A stretch of 64,000 bases of DNA from Splendidivirga corallicola (GTDB lineage Bacteria; Bacteroidota; Bacteroidia; Cytophagales; Cyclobacteriaceae), in assembly GCA_030442035.1 (NCBI GenBank), contig JAUJEA010000004.1, positions 496,001 to 560,000 on the forward strand. Reading direction: 5' to 3'. Positions 37,602-47,194 of this stretch are shown here, piece by piece (position 1 is the stretch's first letter; every line of letters starts with the position of its first letter). Below the pieces are notes generated by a model. The model saw only the letters and a list, made by a program, of their open reading frames with translations, had not been told where the DNA came from and ran no database searches. The translations under genes were made by a program, and so were the position numbers.

Positions 37602-39239
37602 ATGAAGATCGTATTAAAAAGTACCTGGATCCTCATGATCCTTTGCGCTACTCACAGCTTTTCTCAGCAGACGGTCGGACTTTTTTTGAATGATCCCACC
37701 TCTTTTCAAGGCTATACACTTTTTGGGAACAACACGCACACCTATTTGATCAATAATTGTGGATGGATAGTCAATTCATGGATAAGTGAATACAAACCCG
37801 GTAATTCCATTTATTTACTGGAAAACGGCAATCTTTTGAGGACAGCCCAGGTGGAAGGTGCATTTGATGCCGGAGGTTTTGGCGGTCGTTTTGAGCTGTT
37901 CAACTGGGAAGGGGATCTATTATGGACCTATACTTACGCCAATGATTTGGTCCAGGCTCACCATGATATTGCACCATTGCCCAATGGAAATTTTCTCGCT
38001 ATAGCCTGGGAGAAACATTCCGAAACTGAAGCCAAAGTTTTAGGCAGAAAATTCAATGGTGCGGTATGGTCAGAAAAAATCATTGAAATAGAAATGAATG
38101 GAACCAATGAAGCCAGGATCGTATGGGAATGGCGGCTTTGGGATCATCTTGTCCAGGATCAAAATAGTACATTAGCTAACTATGGTGTGATAGCCAATCA
38201 TCCTGAATTGGTAGACATCAATTACATAGAAGAAGGGCAGGAAACATCTGGAAACTGGATACACCTTAATGCCATCGATTATAATGAAACTTTAGACCAG
38301 ATAGCCGTTAGCTCCAGGTTATTTAGTGAGATATGGATCATCGATCATAGCACCACAACTTTGGAAGCAGCTTCCCACCAGGGAGGTCGATATGGTAAAG
38401 GCGGGGATTTGCTCTATCGATATGGAAATCCACAGACATATGATCGAGGTACAGAAGAAGACAGGAAATTCTTTTACCAGCATGACATTCGTTGGATACC
38501 GGATGGTTACCCATATGGCGGAAAGTTGATGATTTTCAATAATGAAAAAAGAAATGAGGCTTCCAGTGTTGAGATATGGTCCCCTCCGGTTGATGTACAA
38601 GGAAATTATCTTCTGGAGGAAACGAAAGCCTTCGGACCTGAGGAATTGGACTGGGAATATTCCGCACCAGGCTTTTATTCCCGGATCATGTCAGGAGCCC
38701 AGATGCTTCCAAACGGAAATGTATTTATCTGTGAAGGAACAAGTGGTAGATTCTTTGAGATAAATGAGGAGAATGCACTTGTCTGGGAATATATTAACCC
38801 TGTGAACCGTAATGGTTTTCCGGTGGCTCAGGGAGGAACAGTGAAGTTCAATCAAACGTTCCGGGCGACAAGATACAGTCCTGATTTTCCGGCATTCCAT
38901 GGCAGAATCCTAACGCCCATTGCGCCGGTCGAACTCAATCCCTGGGACATAACCTGCACGACCATAGGCCCGGTGATAACAGGGCTTGAAGTATCCAGTT
39001 CATCAGGAATTTATCTTTTAGGAAACCCGATTTCAGCAGAGATCCACCTGACTGTTGCACCTCAGCATTTTGGCTCTGAAATTTACGTGTATGATCAATT
39101 GGGTAAAAGAGTGAAACAATTGAGAACCAACAGAAAACAAACTCAAATAGATTTTTCAAACGCTTCTCCCGGTCTCTATTTTTTAAAAGTAGTAAACGAT
39201 CAAGGCTTCATTCACATAGAAAAAGTAATCAAAAAATAG
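37602..39239 (+). CDS. Secreted arylsulfotransferase-like protein with T9SS sorting domain
   Basis: The 545-residue protein has a signal peptide (to about THSFSQQ), a beta-propeller of the arylsulfotransferase (ASST) type (TYLINNCGWIVNSW, LLENGNLLRT, QAHHDIAPLPNGNFLAIAWE, QHDIRWIPDG) and a C-terminal ~75-residue type A sorting domain of the type IX secretion system (EIYVYDQLGKRVKQL, PGLYFLKVVNDQGFIHIEKVIKK). It should be exported across the outer membrane. Such enzymes transfer sulfate between phenolic compounds, but the catalytic residues were not assigned here. I chose the ATG at 37602 over a TTG at 37596. Confidence 0.87.
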   Translation: MKIVLKSTWILMILCATHSFSQQTVGLFLNDPTSFQGYTLFGNNTHTYLINNCGWIVNSWISEYKPGNSIYLLENGNLLRTAQVEGAFDAGGFGGRFELFNWEGDLLWTYTYANDLVQAHHDIAPLPNGNFLAIAWEKHSETEAKVLGRKFNGAVWSEKIIEIEMNGTNEARIVWEWRLWDHLVQDQNSTLANYGVIANHPELVDINYIEEGQETSGNWIHLNAIDYNETLDQIAVSSRLFSEIWIIDHSTTTLEAASHQGGRYGKGGDLLYRYGNPQTYDRGTEEDRKFFYQHDIRWIPDGYPYGGKLMIFNNEKRNEASSVEIWSPPVDVQGNYLLEETKAFGPEELDWEYSAPGFYSRIMSGAQMLPNGNVFICEGTSGRFFEINEENALVWEYINPVNRNGFPVAQGGTVKFNQTFRATRYSPDFPAFHGRILTPIAPVELNPWDITCTTIGPVITGLEVSSSSGIYLLGNPISAEIHLTVAPQHFGSEIYVYDQLGKRVKQLRTNRKQTQIDFSNASPGLYFLKVVNDQGFIHIEKVIKK

Positions 39240-39402
39240 CCTTTTCCATTGCCTGGCTCATACTGGTTGGGGACATTGAGTGCAATGCATTTCATTCAAA
39301 ATTCAAAAATAAAATTTAATATTCCCAGAGATGAGAAAGCCAACATTCAATGGCTAAAATTCGAGATAAATAGTATGTTTGCAGCATACCAATTTTCGCC
39401 AT

Positions 39403-40176
39403 ATGATCGCTGTTATTTCTCCTGCCAAGACCTTAGATTTTGAAAGCCCTTGTATTGAGGAACACTCTTTGCCTCGCTTTGGAAAAGAAACGCTTGAACT
39501 TGTAAATGTATTAAGGACCAAAACATCAGATGATATTCGAGCATTGATGGATGTAAGTGAGAATATTGCCGAATTGAATGTGGAACGTTACCGTAGATTC
39601 AGAGCAAAGAAGAATCCCAAAAGTGCCAAACAATCCATCTTTGCTTTCAAAGGTGATGTTTATATAGGACTAAATGCTGAGGCCCTGTCGGAGGATGATA
39701 TAAATTATGCCCAAACACATCTCAGGATATTGTCAGGCTTATATGGTCTATTAAGACCGCTGGATCTTATTCAAGCATATCGGCTGGAAATGGGAACCAA
39801 ACTGGCCTTTGACGATTATACAACACTTTACAATTATTGGTCGGATAAGATTGTATCGGCCGTCCAAAGGGATTTGAAAAGACAAGGTGATAACATTCTA
39901 ATTAACCTGGCTTCAAACGAATACTTCAAAGCAATCAACAGAAATAGTTTGAAAGCAAAGGTTATTAATGTGGAGTTCAAAGATTTTAAGGACGATGATC
40001 ATAAAGTCATTTCATTTTTCGCCAAAAGAGCAAGAGGTATGATGGCCCGGTTTATAATCAAAAACAAAATCAATACTGTTGAAGGGCTACAGGCTTTCGA
40101 CTATGAAGGATATTACTTTGACACAGATAGTTCGAATGAGCGTGAGCTGGTTTTTAAAAGGGAAATCAGATCATAG
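39403..40176 (+). CDS. yaaA: Peroxide stress protein YaaA
   Basis: The 257-residue cytoplasmic protein matches the YaaA/DUF328 family: MIAVISPAKTLDF at the N-terminus, LYGLLRPLDLIQAYRLEMGTKL, NLASNEYFKA and FFAKRARGMMARF. In Escherichia coli YaaA lowers free iron during hydrogen peroxide stress. The ATG at 39403 gives the standard start; the upstream TTG at 39379 does not. It stands alone. Confidence 0.95.
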   Translation: MIAVISPAKTLDFESPCIEEHSLPRFGKETLELVNVLRTKTSDDIRALMDVSENIAELNVERYRRFRAKKNPKSAKQSIFAFKGDVYIGLNAEALSEDDINYAQTHLRILSGLYGLLRPLDLIQAYRLEMGTKLAFDDYTTLYNYWSDKIVSAVQRDLKRQGDNILINLASNEYFKAINRNSLKAKVINVEFKDFKDDDHKVISFFAKRARGMMARFIIKNKINTVEGLQAFDYEGYYFDTDSSNERELVFKREIRS

Positions 40177-40264
40177 CCATCGCTCTCACAAGCACTGAAT
40201 TAGCTTCCTGACGCCAAGCCTCTAGCAGGACTTTTCTCTTTAATCAAGGAAAAGAATAATCAAA

Positions 40265-40321
40265 ACTACAATTAGGAATTTAGAGAAGTATTCCTTTTCT
40301 TTACAATACTACAATTAGGAA
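40265..40321 (+). promoter_or_regulatory. Direct repeats upstream of the PadR gene
   Basis: ACTACAATTAGGAA occurs twice without mismatch, at 40265-40278 and 40308-40321, the second copy eight bases before the PadR start codon. The 43-base spacing is four helical turns. They are good candidates for an autoregulatory operator. Confidence 0.55.
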
Positions 40322-40329
40322 AATACAAC

Positions 40330-40662
40330 ATGCAAAAATTTAAACTTGGTGAATTTGAAGAGATAGTACTCCTTACAGTAGGAGTTCTTTATGATAAAGC
40401 ATATGGGGTTTCTATCAAAGAAGAGATTGAAAAGCGTTTGGAGCGTAAAGTCAGTGTTGGGGCTTTGCAATCAGCCCTTCGCAGGATGGAACTGAAAGGA
40501 TACTTAAACTCCAGGGAAGGTGAAATGACCACACAAAGGGGAGGGAGGCCTAAAAGATATTTCACCATCACCGCTTATGGCAAACAAGCCTTGGAACACA
40601 CGAAAGATGTACGATTGGCCCTTTGGAATGACATCCCCAAACTTGCGTTCGGAACAAATTGA
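40330..40662 (+). CDS. PadR family transcriptional regulator
   Basis: The 110-residue protein is a winged-helix regulator: FEEIVLLTVGVLYDKAYGVSIKEEIE, SVGALQSALRRMELKGYLNSRE and the wing RGGRPKRYFTITAYGKQAL are typical of the Bacteroidota PadR subgroup. The C-terminal dimerisation helix is short. PadR genes of this type almost always precede an FtsX-type permease gene, as here (51 bp to the ATG at 40714), and are thought to repress it. Confidence 0.95.
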   Translation: MQKFKLGEFEEIVLLTVGVLYDKAYGVSIKEEIEKRLERKVSVGALQSALRRMELKGYLNSREGEMTTQRGGRPKRYFTITAYGKQALEHTKDVRLALWNDIPKLAFGTN

Positions 40663-40713
40663 TCAGGTTAATTTCATTTGGTTCAAACAAAAAAATGCCT
40701 CAACAAAATAAAC

Positions 40714-43290
40714 ATGAAACGATTTGCTGATTGGCTTCTGAAACGATTTTGTAGAGAAGAATATTATGCCGATATCCGTGGAGATCTGGAGGAACTTCAT
40801 GAGAAACAAGACCACTCAAAGCCTTATTCAGAGCTGATCTACTTAAAGGAAGTGCTTTTGTTATTCAGACTTTCCTTGATTAAGCCCATCCATATTTTTC
40901 CATATATAAATCAAAATGGTATGATGTTGAAAAGTTATCTAAAGGTTGTACCACGCAATCTTGCCAAGAACAAACTAACTTCTTTCATTAATATTTTCGG
41001 ATTGGCATTGGCTATAGGCTGTAGTACTGTAGTTTATGTATACATCAATTGGGAATACAGCAGGGATGCATTTCATGTTAACAGGGACAACATATTTTAT
41101 GTAAAAAGTGCTATTGATCGAAATGGGAAAACTGAAATATGGGGAACCACTCCGGCAGCATTGGGTCCTATGCTGATACAGGATTTTCCACAAATAGAGA
41201 ACATGGTACGATTGGACGGGAGAAACGGCATTGTTCGATATGAGGATCAGGTTTTCCAACAATACATCCATTTTACTGACCCCGGATATACCGGGATGTT
41301 CTCCTTCGAACTCAAATGGGGAACCAAAGATGCTTTGAGAGATGAATCCCAACTAGTGATCAGCGAGCGTATTTCCCGTAAATATTTTGGGACGAAAAAC
41401 CCCATTGGGGAAGAAGTCATAATTACTTTTCCTAACAAGGTTGTTCAATCCTATCAGGTTGGGGCTGTTTTTAAACAGTTTCCAAAAACAACCAGTTTTT
41501 GGCATCATATCCTGGCCAACAACAACCGACTCAAACAAGTCGATCCTGAAGCCGATTATCAGGATTGGGAAAATATGGTTGCCGGAACTTTTTTGCAGCT
41601 AAAAGATCCAAATGACATACACATTCTGGAAAGAAATATGGGTCAATATGCAGCTTTGCAAAACGAAGCTTCATTAGATTGGCCAACTCAAGATTATCTC
41701 TTTGAGCCGTTACGAACATTATCTTTGAATTCCCATAAAATTCATTCAAGCATCGCCTCCGGAGAAAAACCAGCTCAACGTATATCACTTATTGTCATCA
41801 GCTTTTTCTTACTATTTCTGGCTTGCTCAAATTACATCAACATTGCTATCGTATCTGCCTCCAAGCGATTGAAGGAGATAGGCGTTCGAAAAGTAATTGG
41901 AGGGAACAGAAAATTGATCATCCAGCAGTTTTTGATAGAAAACTTCATCATTACCTTCTTTGCGATGTTGTTGGGGGTAATTATGGGTTACTTTATTTTT
42001 GTACCGGGCTTTGACCGGGCTTTTAGCATTGGTCTCGAATTCAATCTGTTGGATCCGAATTTTTGGATTTATTTTATCAGTGTGTTGTTTCTAACCGGTT
42101 TGGCTTCCGGAGCTTATCCCGCATTTTACATATCCGCTTATAAGTCAGTTGACATATTTCGAGGTCGACAACGTTTTGGTACGAAAAACATGTTTACCAA
42201 AATATTCCTTACTTTTCAATTCGTATTTTCTTTGATCCTCATTGCTACCGGTATTGTATTTACACAGGATGCAAAATATCAAATGCTCAAGGATTGGGGG
42301 TATAATCAAAAGCAGGTATTGGTGATTCCTGTAACCGATGGATCAGCCTACAATACCTTGAAAAATGATATTATCAAAGAACCCAATGTCCTTGCTGTAG
42401 CTGGTTCCAAAAGTCATTTAGGTCAATCTCATACAAAATCCATGGTGGAAATGGATAATCAAAAATACGAGTTCAGGTGTTTAGATGTGGGTGAGCAGTA
42501 CCTGGAAGTGATGCAATTGCAATTGAAAAGTGGCCGTTTTTTTAATGTAGACAGGACTACGGACTACTCCGAATCAGTTATTATCAATGAAACACTGGCC
42601 AATGAAATGGGTTGGGACAAAGCACTGGGTAAACAAATGTATGTCGATAGCGTGCGCTATACCGTTATTGGTATTCTTAAGGATTTTCATTATCAATCAT
42701 TTTGGTATGATATTGAACCTACTTTTCTAAAATTTGTGAAAGAGGAAGAATACCAATACCTAACGGCCCGTGTAAACCCTGGAACCACCATAGAAACCAA
42801 CGAAAATTTGAAAAGGACCTGGAAAGCATTATTCCCGGATTTACCATTTGATAGCTTTTTTCAAGATGAAGTTTTCACACATTATTTTTCCATCTTAACT
42901 AGTAACAGCAACCTTGGAAGGTTTGTGGCAGCATTGGCTATTACCCTGTCTTGCATGGGACTTTTTGGCCTTGTTTCATTGAGGGTTGAGTCCAGGATGA
43001 AAGACTTCAGCATGCGCAAAGTATTAGGTGCCAATATCAAACATCTCATCAAAGAGGTGACCAGGCAGTTCAGGTGGTTATTGGTAATTGGTATTTTGAT
43101 TGGTGGACCACTCAGCTATTATTTTTCCAAGGTATTAATGGAAATAATATCCAATTACCACATGCCATTGGGCTTTGAACCTATTTTAATGGCTTCCGGA
43201 TTATTACTGCTCATGGCTGCGATCACTGTTTCGTCCATTATTTACAAAGTGATCAATACTAATCCAGTCGATAATCTGCGAGCGGAGTAG
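40714..43290 (+). CDS. FtsX/MacB-type permease with N-terminal prefix domain
   Basis: The 858-residue inner-membrane protein begins with a ~75-residue prefix domain (RFADWLLKRFCREEYYADIRGDLEELHEK) characteristic of PadR-linked permeases. The rest repeats the helix, MacB-like periplasmic domain and FtsX core twice, and ends NPVDNLRAE. From about residue 75 it is closely similar to the orphan permease at 28456-30822 (shared SFINIFGL.IAIGCS, FHVNR.NIF, SGAYPAFYIS). No ATPase gene is adjacent. The ATG at 40714 matches the prefix-domain start; a TTG at 40678 is less likely. Confidence 0.9.
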   Translation: MKRFADWLLKRFCREEYYADIRGDLEELHEKQDHSKPYSELIYLKEVLLLFRLSLIKPIHIFPYINQNGMMLKSYLKVVPRNLAKNKLTSFINIFGLALAIGCSTVVYVYINWEYSRDAFHVNRDNIFYVKSAIDRNGKTEIWGTTPAALGPMLIQDFPQIENMVRLDGRNGIVRYEDQVFQQYIHFTDPGYTGMFSFELKWGTKDALRDESQLVISERISRKYFGTKNPIGEEVIITFPNKVVQSYQVGAVFKQFPKTTSFWHHILANNNRLKQVDPEADYQDWENMVAGTFLQLKDPNDIHILERNMGQYAALQNEASLDWPTQDYLFEPLRTLSLNSHKIHSSIASGEKPAQRISLIVISFFLLFLACSNYINIAIVSASKRLKEIGVRKVIGGNRKLIIQQFLIENFIITFFAMLLGVIMGYFIFVPGFDRAFSIGLEFNLLDPNFWIYFISVLFLTGLASGAYPAFYISAYKSVDIFRGRQRFGTKNMFTKIFLTFQFVFSLILIATGIVFTQDAKYQMLKDWGYNQKQVLVIPVTDGSAYNTLKNDIIKEPNVLAVAGSKSHLGQSHTKSMVEMDNQKYEFRCLDVGEQYLEVMQLQLKSGRFFNVDRTTDYSESVIINETLANEMGWDKALGKQMYVDSVRYTVIGILKDFHYQSFWYDIEPTFLKFVKEEEYQYLTARVNPGTTIETNENLKRTWKALFPDLPFDSFFQDEVFTHYFSILTSNSNLGRFVAALAITLSCMGLFGLVSLRVESRMKDFSMRKVLGANIKHLIKEVTRQFRWLLVIGILIGGPLSYYFSKVLMEIISNYHMPLGFEPILMASGLLLLMAAITVSSIIYKVINTNPVDNLRAE

Positions 43291-43320
43291 CATTAAATCA
43301 ATCAATAGAATTACGAATGT

Positions 43321-43410
43321 CAAATTACGAATTACGAAATCTTTTTAACTCAGAATTCAAAACTAAAAACTCATAATTATCCCCTCGTAATTCGTAATTG
43401 AAGATTCGCA
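43321..43410. repeat. A/T-rich inverted and dispersed repeats
   Basis: The stretch after the permease carries AATTACGAATTACGAA (43323-43338) and, inverted, CGTAATTCGTAATT (43386-43399), so it can fold into a long hairpin. Between them lies the second copy of the dispersed repeat TTCAAAACTAAAAACTCA (43354-43380). This may also serve as a terminator for the PadR operon. Confidence 0.5.
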
Positions 43411-43456
43411 ATTATACTAATGACTTAATACCAACTACTTAATACTATAATCAGCG

Positions 43457-45802
43457 TTAGGCTTTCTTTTCTATCACTTCTATCAACTCATCCAGTGTGT
43501 GTCCTTCAGTGAAGGCAACTTTGGCTCGTAGGGCTCTTAGACCACTTACACCTTGCAGGTCTTCCAATTCCAGATCCTCAAATCCTTTTTTCAAGTACCC
43601 TTTGGCTGCTAAGAAAACAAGGTATTTACGATATTCTGCGGCATCTTGCTCCTGGGAGTAGATAATCGCAATATTTCCTGGTTGTGTGATACGTTCGTTG
43701 GTTCCTTTGATCAGGGCTTTGTCTACGCGCTTTTTGATGATCTCATATCGTGCATTATAAGCACCTTCCACATCAAATCGTTTCTCATCCATTCTGAAGT
43801 GTACTGACAATGGTGTACTATAAATCAAAATCAGTGAGGCGATTTCCAGCGGTACAGGCAGCTCTTTTTGCAAGGCTTTGAATTCATTTTCCATCTCGCA
43901 CATCACGATCAATTGCCATATTCTCAGATTGCGTAAATGAAAAAGGTCAAAGTTTTTATTTCGCGCTATTGATTGGCCCATATACATGTTGTACTCGATG
44001 CCATCGGTTTTGTAACGCTCAAAGTAATGGGGGAACATCTCCTGGGCTTCCGTCTGCTTGCCATCCAGGTAAGATGCTAACTTTTGATTGATCAGGTTTA
44101 CACTGGTGTCATATTTCTTACGTTCCTCGTATACTGTTTTTAGCTCAGGGTCCAGCATCGCATTGTAGGCATCTACCATTTTTCCAAGAGACGCATCACT
44201 TTTTTGTAAGTAATCGAAAACCGGATATACATCTGATCTGAGGAAGCTTAATATTTTATGTTCACTGCCTGCAGATAATCCTTTGCTTATTTCAGATTTA
44301 TAATTATCCACACGATACATCAATTCCCCGTAGGCCGGCATTTGCGTTTGCTGGAAAGCACTTCTCAAAACTTTTTTGACCCCATTGATTTGTTTAATAA
44401 GATCAGCTTTAACCGCCTCGTTACGTTTGGAGGAAGAGCCTTTGATATCCATTTGCCCATATAAAGGATAGAGGTCCTTGAAAATAATGTCCTTGAATAT
44501 GGACTGCTCATTGTTAAGCTCACTATTCATGAATTTCTCAGCTTCCTGTTCAAACCGCCATTTCACCGAATCATGAATAGTGGTACACTCTTGCTGAATA
44601 ATGGCCTCTATGCGGTTTTGAGCCTCTGTCTGAAAGCGTTTATGGGCCATAGCAATAATAGGCAGGATCTCATTCAGGCGAGCCACAGACACAGAATTCA
44701 ATTCATATCGCTTGTCAGTCGCCAATTCCATGAAACCAAGTATTTCTTCCTCATGCACAATGGGCGCAATGATGTAGCTTTTGAAATTCAGGGATTTCAA
44801 TGATTGTGATATATAACCCGGAGCCTTTTCATGAAACCTGTCAACATCTGAAATAACCAAGGGTTCTTTTTGCTTCATAAGACGATTGAAAGTGTAATCG
44901 CACATCTCAGTTTCACAATTCACCGGCGCGTCTTTTTGTACTACGATGCTTTTGAGCCCCTCTTTTTTGAAGCGTACAAGATTCATCTGATCCAGGGTAA
45001 GCACACCGATCTCCAGTTTATGATTACCAAACATACTTCTGATAGCTGTTTGGATCTTCTCAAATGAATCTGTTGTCTTCAGGAGCAGGTTGGAAGTAAT
45101 AGAAGCCATGGATTGATCAACGGTGGTATCCATTAAATTAGCGATACTAATGCCACGCATGATCCAGCTATTAGGCGGAAATTTTTTCTTCCAGATTTCA
45201 ATGTTTCCAAAATTGTCCACCAACTCCTCACAATCTTCTTGTGTGATATCCAAAGCTTTTTCTGTGGGTACGAATTCTATCATATCCGCATTGATCCCCA
45301 TTTTATAGGAATGCACCAAACCATCATCTTTATTGAGTACATCCAACTTTAAATGACCACCACCATGCACAGGATATCGATAATAGCTGCCTAAAATGAA
45401 ATAACAGCAGTACATGTAAAACATGTCCTCATCAATATCTTGGATATGGTATGAAAAATCTTCACCAGAGGCCTTCATGATCTTGTCAAAGCGTGTTGAG
45501 GTATAGATAGGTTCAAAATAAAAAGGAGGTGACAAAGCTTTGATCTCATTAGTCATCAAGGCATCTGGAAACAGCACCCTGCTTAATTTCCTGATTGGAT
45601 CCTTATACTTTTTGAGCAACTTGAGATCATCGAACCCGTCCCGAAGCTCGGGATAAGGCTCCATTTCCTTTAATAATTGCTGAGCGTAGTTAGCAACGTT
45701 TTTATCGGGATCTTTAGCTAGCTCCTCCAGTTTCTCGAATACTTTAAAGAAACTAACACGCAGTATTGCTGGAAATTCAATTTCCTTACCGTTATAAATC
45801 AT
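43457..45802 (-). CDS. GAF domain-containing protein
   Basis: The 781-residue protein is predicted cytoplasmic, without signal peptide or membrane helix. A GAF domain lies at about 250-390 (EIGVLTLDQMNLVRF, EPLVISDVDRF, SYIIAPIVHEEEILGFMELAT). The flanking regions are helical; the C-terminal part (IASLILIYSTPLSVHFRMDEKRFDVEGAYNARYEIIKKRVDKALI) is conserved in a Bacteroidota family of unknown function. No histidine kinase, HD or GGDEF output domain is visible. It stands alone and is divergent from the DUF2911 gene. Confidence 0.8.
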   Translation of the reverse strand: MIYNGKEIEFPAILRVSFFKVFEKLEELAKDPDKNVANYAQQLLKEMEPYPELRDGFDDLKLLKKYKDPIRKLSRVLFPDALMTNEIKALSPPFYFEPIYTSTRFDKIMKASGEDFSYHIQDIDEDMFYMYCCYFILGSYYRYPVHGGGHLKLDVLNKDDGLVHSYKMGINADMIEFVPTEKALDITQEDCEELVDNFGNIEIWKKKFPPNSWIMRGISIANLMDTTVDQSMASITSNLLLKTTDSFEKIQTAIRSMFGNHKLEIGVLTLDQMNLVRFKKEGLKSIVVQKDAPVNCETEMCDYTFNRLMKQKEPLVISDVDRFHEKAPGYISQSLKSLNFKSYIIAPIVHEEEILGFMELATDKRYELNSVSVARLNEILPIIAMAHKRFQTEAQNRIEAIIQQECTTIHDSVKWRFEQEAEKFMNSELNNEQSIFKDIIFKDLYPLYGQMDIKGSSSKRNEAVKADLIKQINGVKKVLRSAFQQTQMPAYGELMYRVDNYKSEISKGLSAGSEHKILSFLRSDVYPVFDYLQKSDASLGKMVDAYNAMLDPELKTVYEERKKYDTSVNLINQKLASYLDGKQTEAQEMFPHYFERYKTDGIEYNMYMGQSIARNKNFDLFHLRNLRIWQLIVMCEMENEFKALQKELPVPLEIASLILIYSTPLSVHFRMDEKRFDVEGAYNARYEIIKKRVDKALIKGTNERITQPGNIAIIYSQEQDAAEYRKYLVFLAAKGYLKKGFEDLELEDLQGVSGLRALRAKVAFTEGHTLDELIEVIEKKA

Positions 45803-46005
45803 GCTTTTATGCTTTGGAATTGATACAAAGTTATAAAGTTATACGGGAAAAAGGCAAAAGGAGATTTTCCGGGCAATCCCTTACATGATTTTCAAAGGAT
45901 TTTAACAACAAAGCCATGTGTCAACAAGACTGATGTCATCTAATATTTACATCCCCTTTACACTTTTTTACACATTTACTACCAGATGTCTCTGTCGGGC
46001 TATCT

Positions 46006-46899
46006 ATGTTTAAGAAAAAAAAGATGAAAAAAATATGTTTGTTTTTGGCTTCTATCATTCTTTTGGTAAATGGTTTAGATGCCCAGATCAATATTCCAAA
46101 ATTCAGTGAACCTGGCAGTATCTCACAAACGATTGGGTTTACAAATATTAAAATTGAATATGAGCGGCCAATGCAAAAGGGGAGGAAGATCTTCGGAGGT
46201 TTGGTCCCCTATGATCAGGTATGGAGAACCGGTGCCGGTCCTTGCACGAAGATTTATTTTGACAAGCCGGTTTCAATCAATAAAACAACAGTAGCACCCG
46301 GAGCATATGCTTTATTCACAATTCCTGGTATCTCGGAATGGACCATTATTTTAAATACAGACACTTCACTTTATGGTGCTTATCGATACAATTCGGAAAA
46401 GGATGTAGTTAGGCTGAAAGTCAAACCACGCAAAACCGTACGTTCATATGAAGCATTGAACATAGATGTAGATATTGTAAATAATGATGCGGAAATATTC
46501 ATTTCCTGGGAACAAACTCAGGTTAATTTTCAATTGAAAACAACAACGCAGGCGATATTCATGCAAGAAGTACAAAATGCACTGAAGAATGACCGAAACC
46601 TGGAGGCTGATAAGTATGCCAATGCTGCAGATTATATCATCCATAACCGCCTGGGATTTGGTAAACATGTGCTGGATACGGCCATGATGCTCATTGACAG
46701 GTCATTTGAAATTGAAGAAGACTCCTATTTTTACCGGATCAAAAGAGATATTCTAATGCTTAAAAGAGATTATGATAGTTACCTGACCGTTTCTGAAGCA
46801 CACATTGCTTATTTACAAAAAGCGAAACCATATAATGATTACGAAAAAGAAATTGAAAGAATCCAACGTAAAAATCAAAAGTTAAGGGATAACCACTAA
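46006..46899 (+). CDS. DUF2911 domain-containing secreted protein
   Basis: The 297-residue protein has a basic N-terminus and a signal peptide (to about NGLDAQ). Residues 28-175 form a DUF2911 domain (SQTIGFTNIKIEYERPMQKGRKIFGGLVPYDQVWRTGAGPCTKIYF, APGAYALFTIPG, LYGAYRYNSEKDVVRLKV). The C-terminal ~110 residues are helical with a TPR-like look. DUF2911 proteins are periplasmic or surface proteins of Bacteroidota with no known function. Confidence 0.88.
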   Translation: MFKKKKMKKICLFLASIILLVNGLDAQINIPKFSEPGSISQTIGFTNIKIEYERPMQKGRKIFGGLVPYDQVWRTGAGPCTKIYFDKPVSINKTTVAPGAYALFTIPGISEWTIILNTDTSLYGAYRYNSEKDVVRLKVKPRKTVRSYEALNIDVDIVNNDAEIFISWEQTQVNFQLKTTTQAIFMQEVQNALKNDRNLEADKYANAADYIIHNRLGFGKHVLDTAMMLIDRSFEIEEDSYFYRIKRDILMLKRDYDSYLTVSEAHIAYLQKAKPYNDYEKEIERIQRKNQKLRDNH

Positions 46900-47194
46900 T
46901 GGTCAATTCTTTAGGAGTAATCATAAATTCTTCGAAAGCGGGTACTTTCCCTTCGATTAAGGTGTCTGACATTTGAGAAATGTCTGACACCCCGGTCGTA
47001 CGGTACGTATTGGAACGGATATATTATCCGTGCCCGATCTATTAACAAGGAAGCTAATGTAGTAATGTAGGGATCTGCGATCCCAGCTTGTCTTACGGCA
47101 AACTGAAGCCAGTACAAAACTTATCCCATCAGCATTGCTATAAATTATTCCAAAAGTTAAGTAGATTCAAACAACACAACCATGGTGCTTTTAA
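46900..47194. other. Hairpin-rich intergenic region
   Basis: This 295-base gap holds three hairpins: the REP-like element at 46961-46991, ACGGATA/TATCCGT at 47015-47031 and GGGATC/GATCCC at 47070-47084, besides the promoter of the next gene. Confidence 0.55.
46961..46991. repeat. REP-like hairpin, copy 2
   Basis: Fourteen-base arms (46961-46974 and 46978-46991) pair except for one T-T mismatch (46967/46985), with a GAG loop. The outer GGTGTC/GACACC and inner TTTGAGAA are shared with 18718-18749. Confidence 0.6.
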
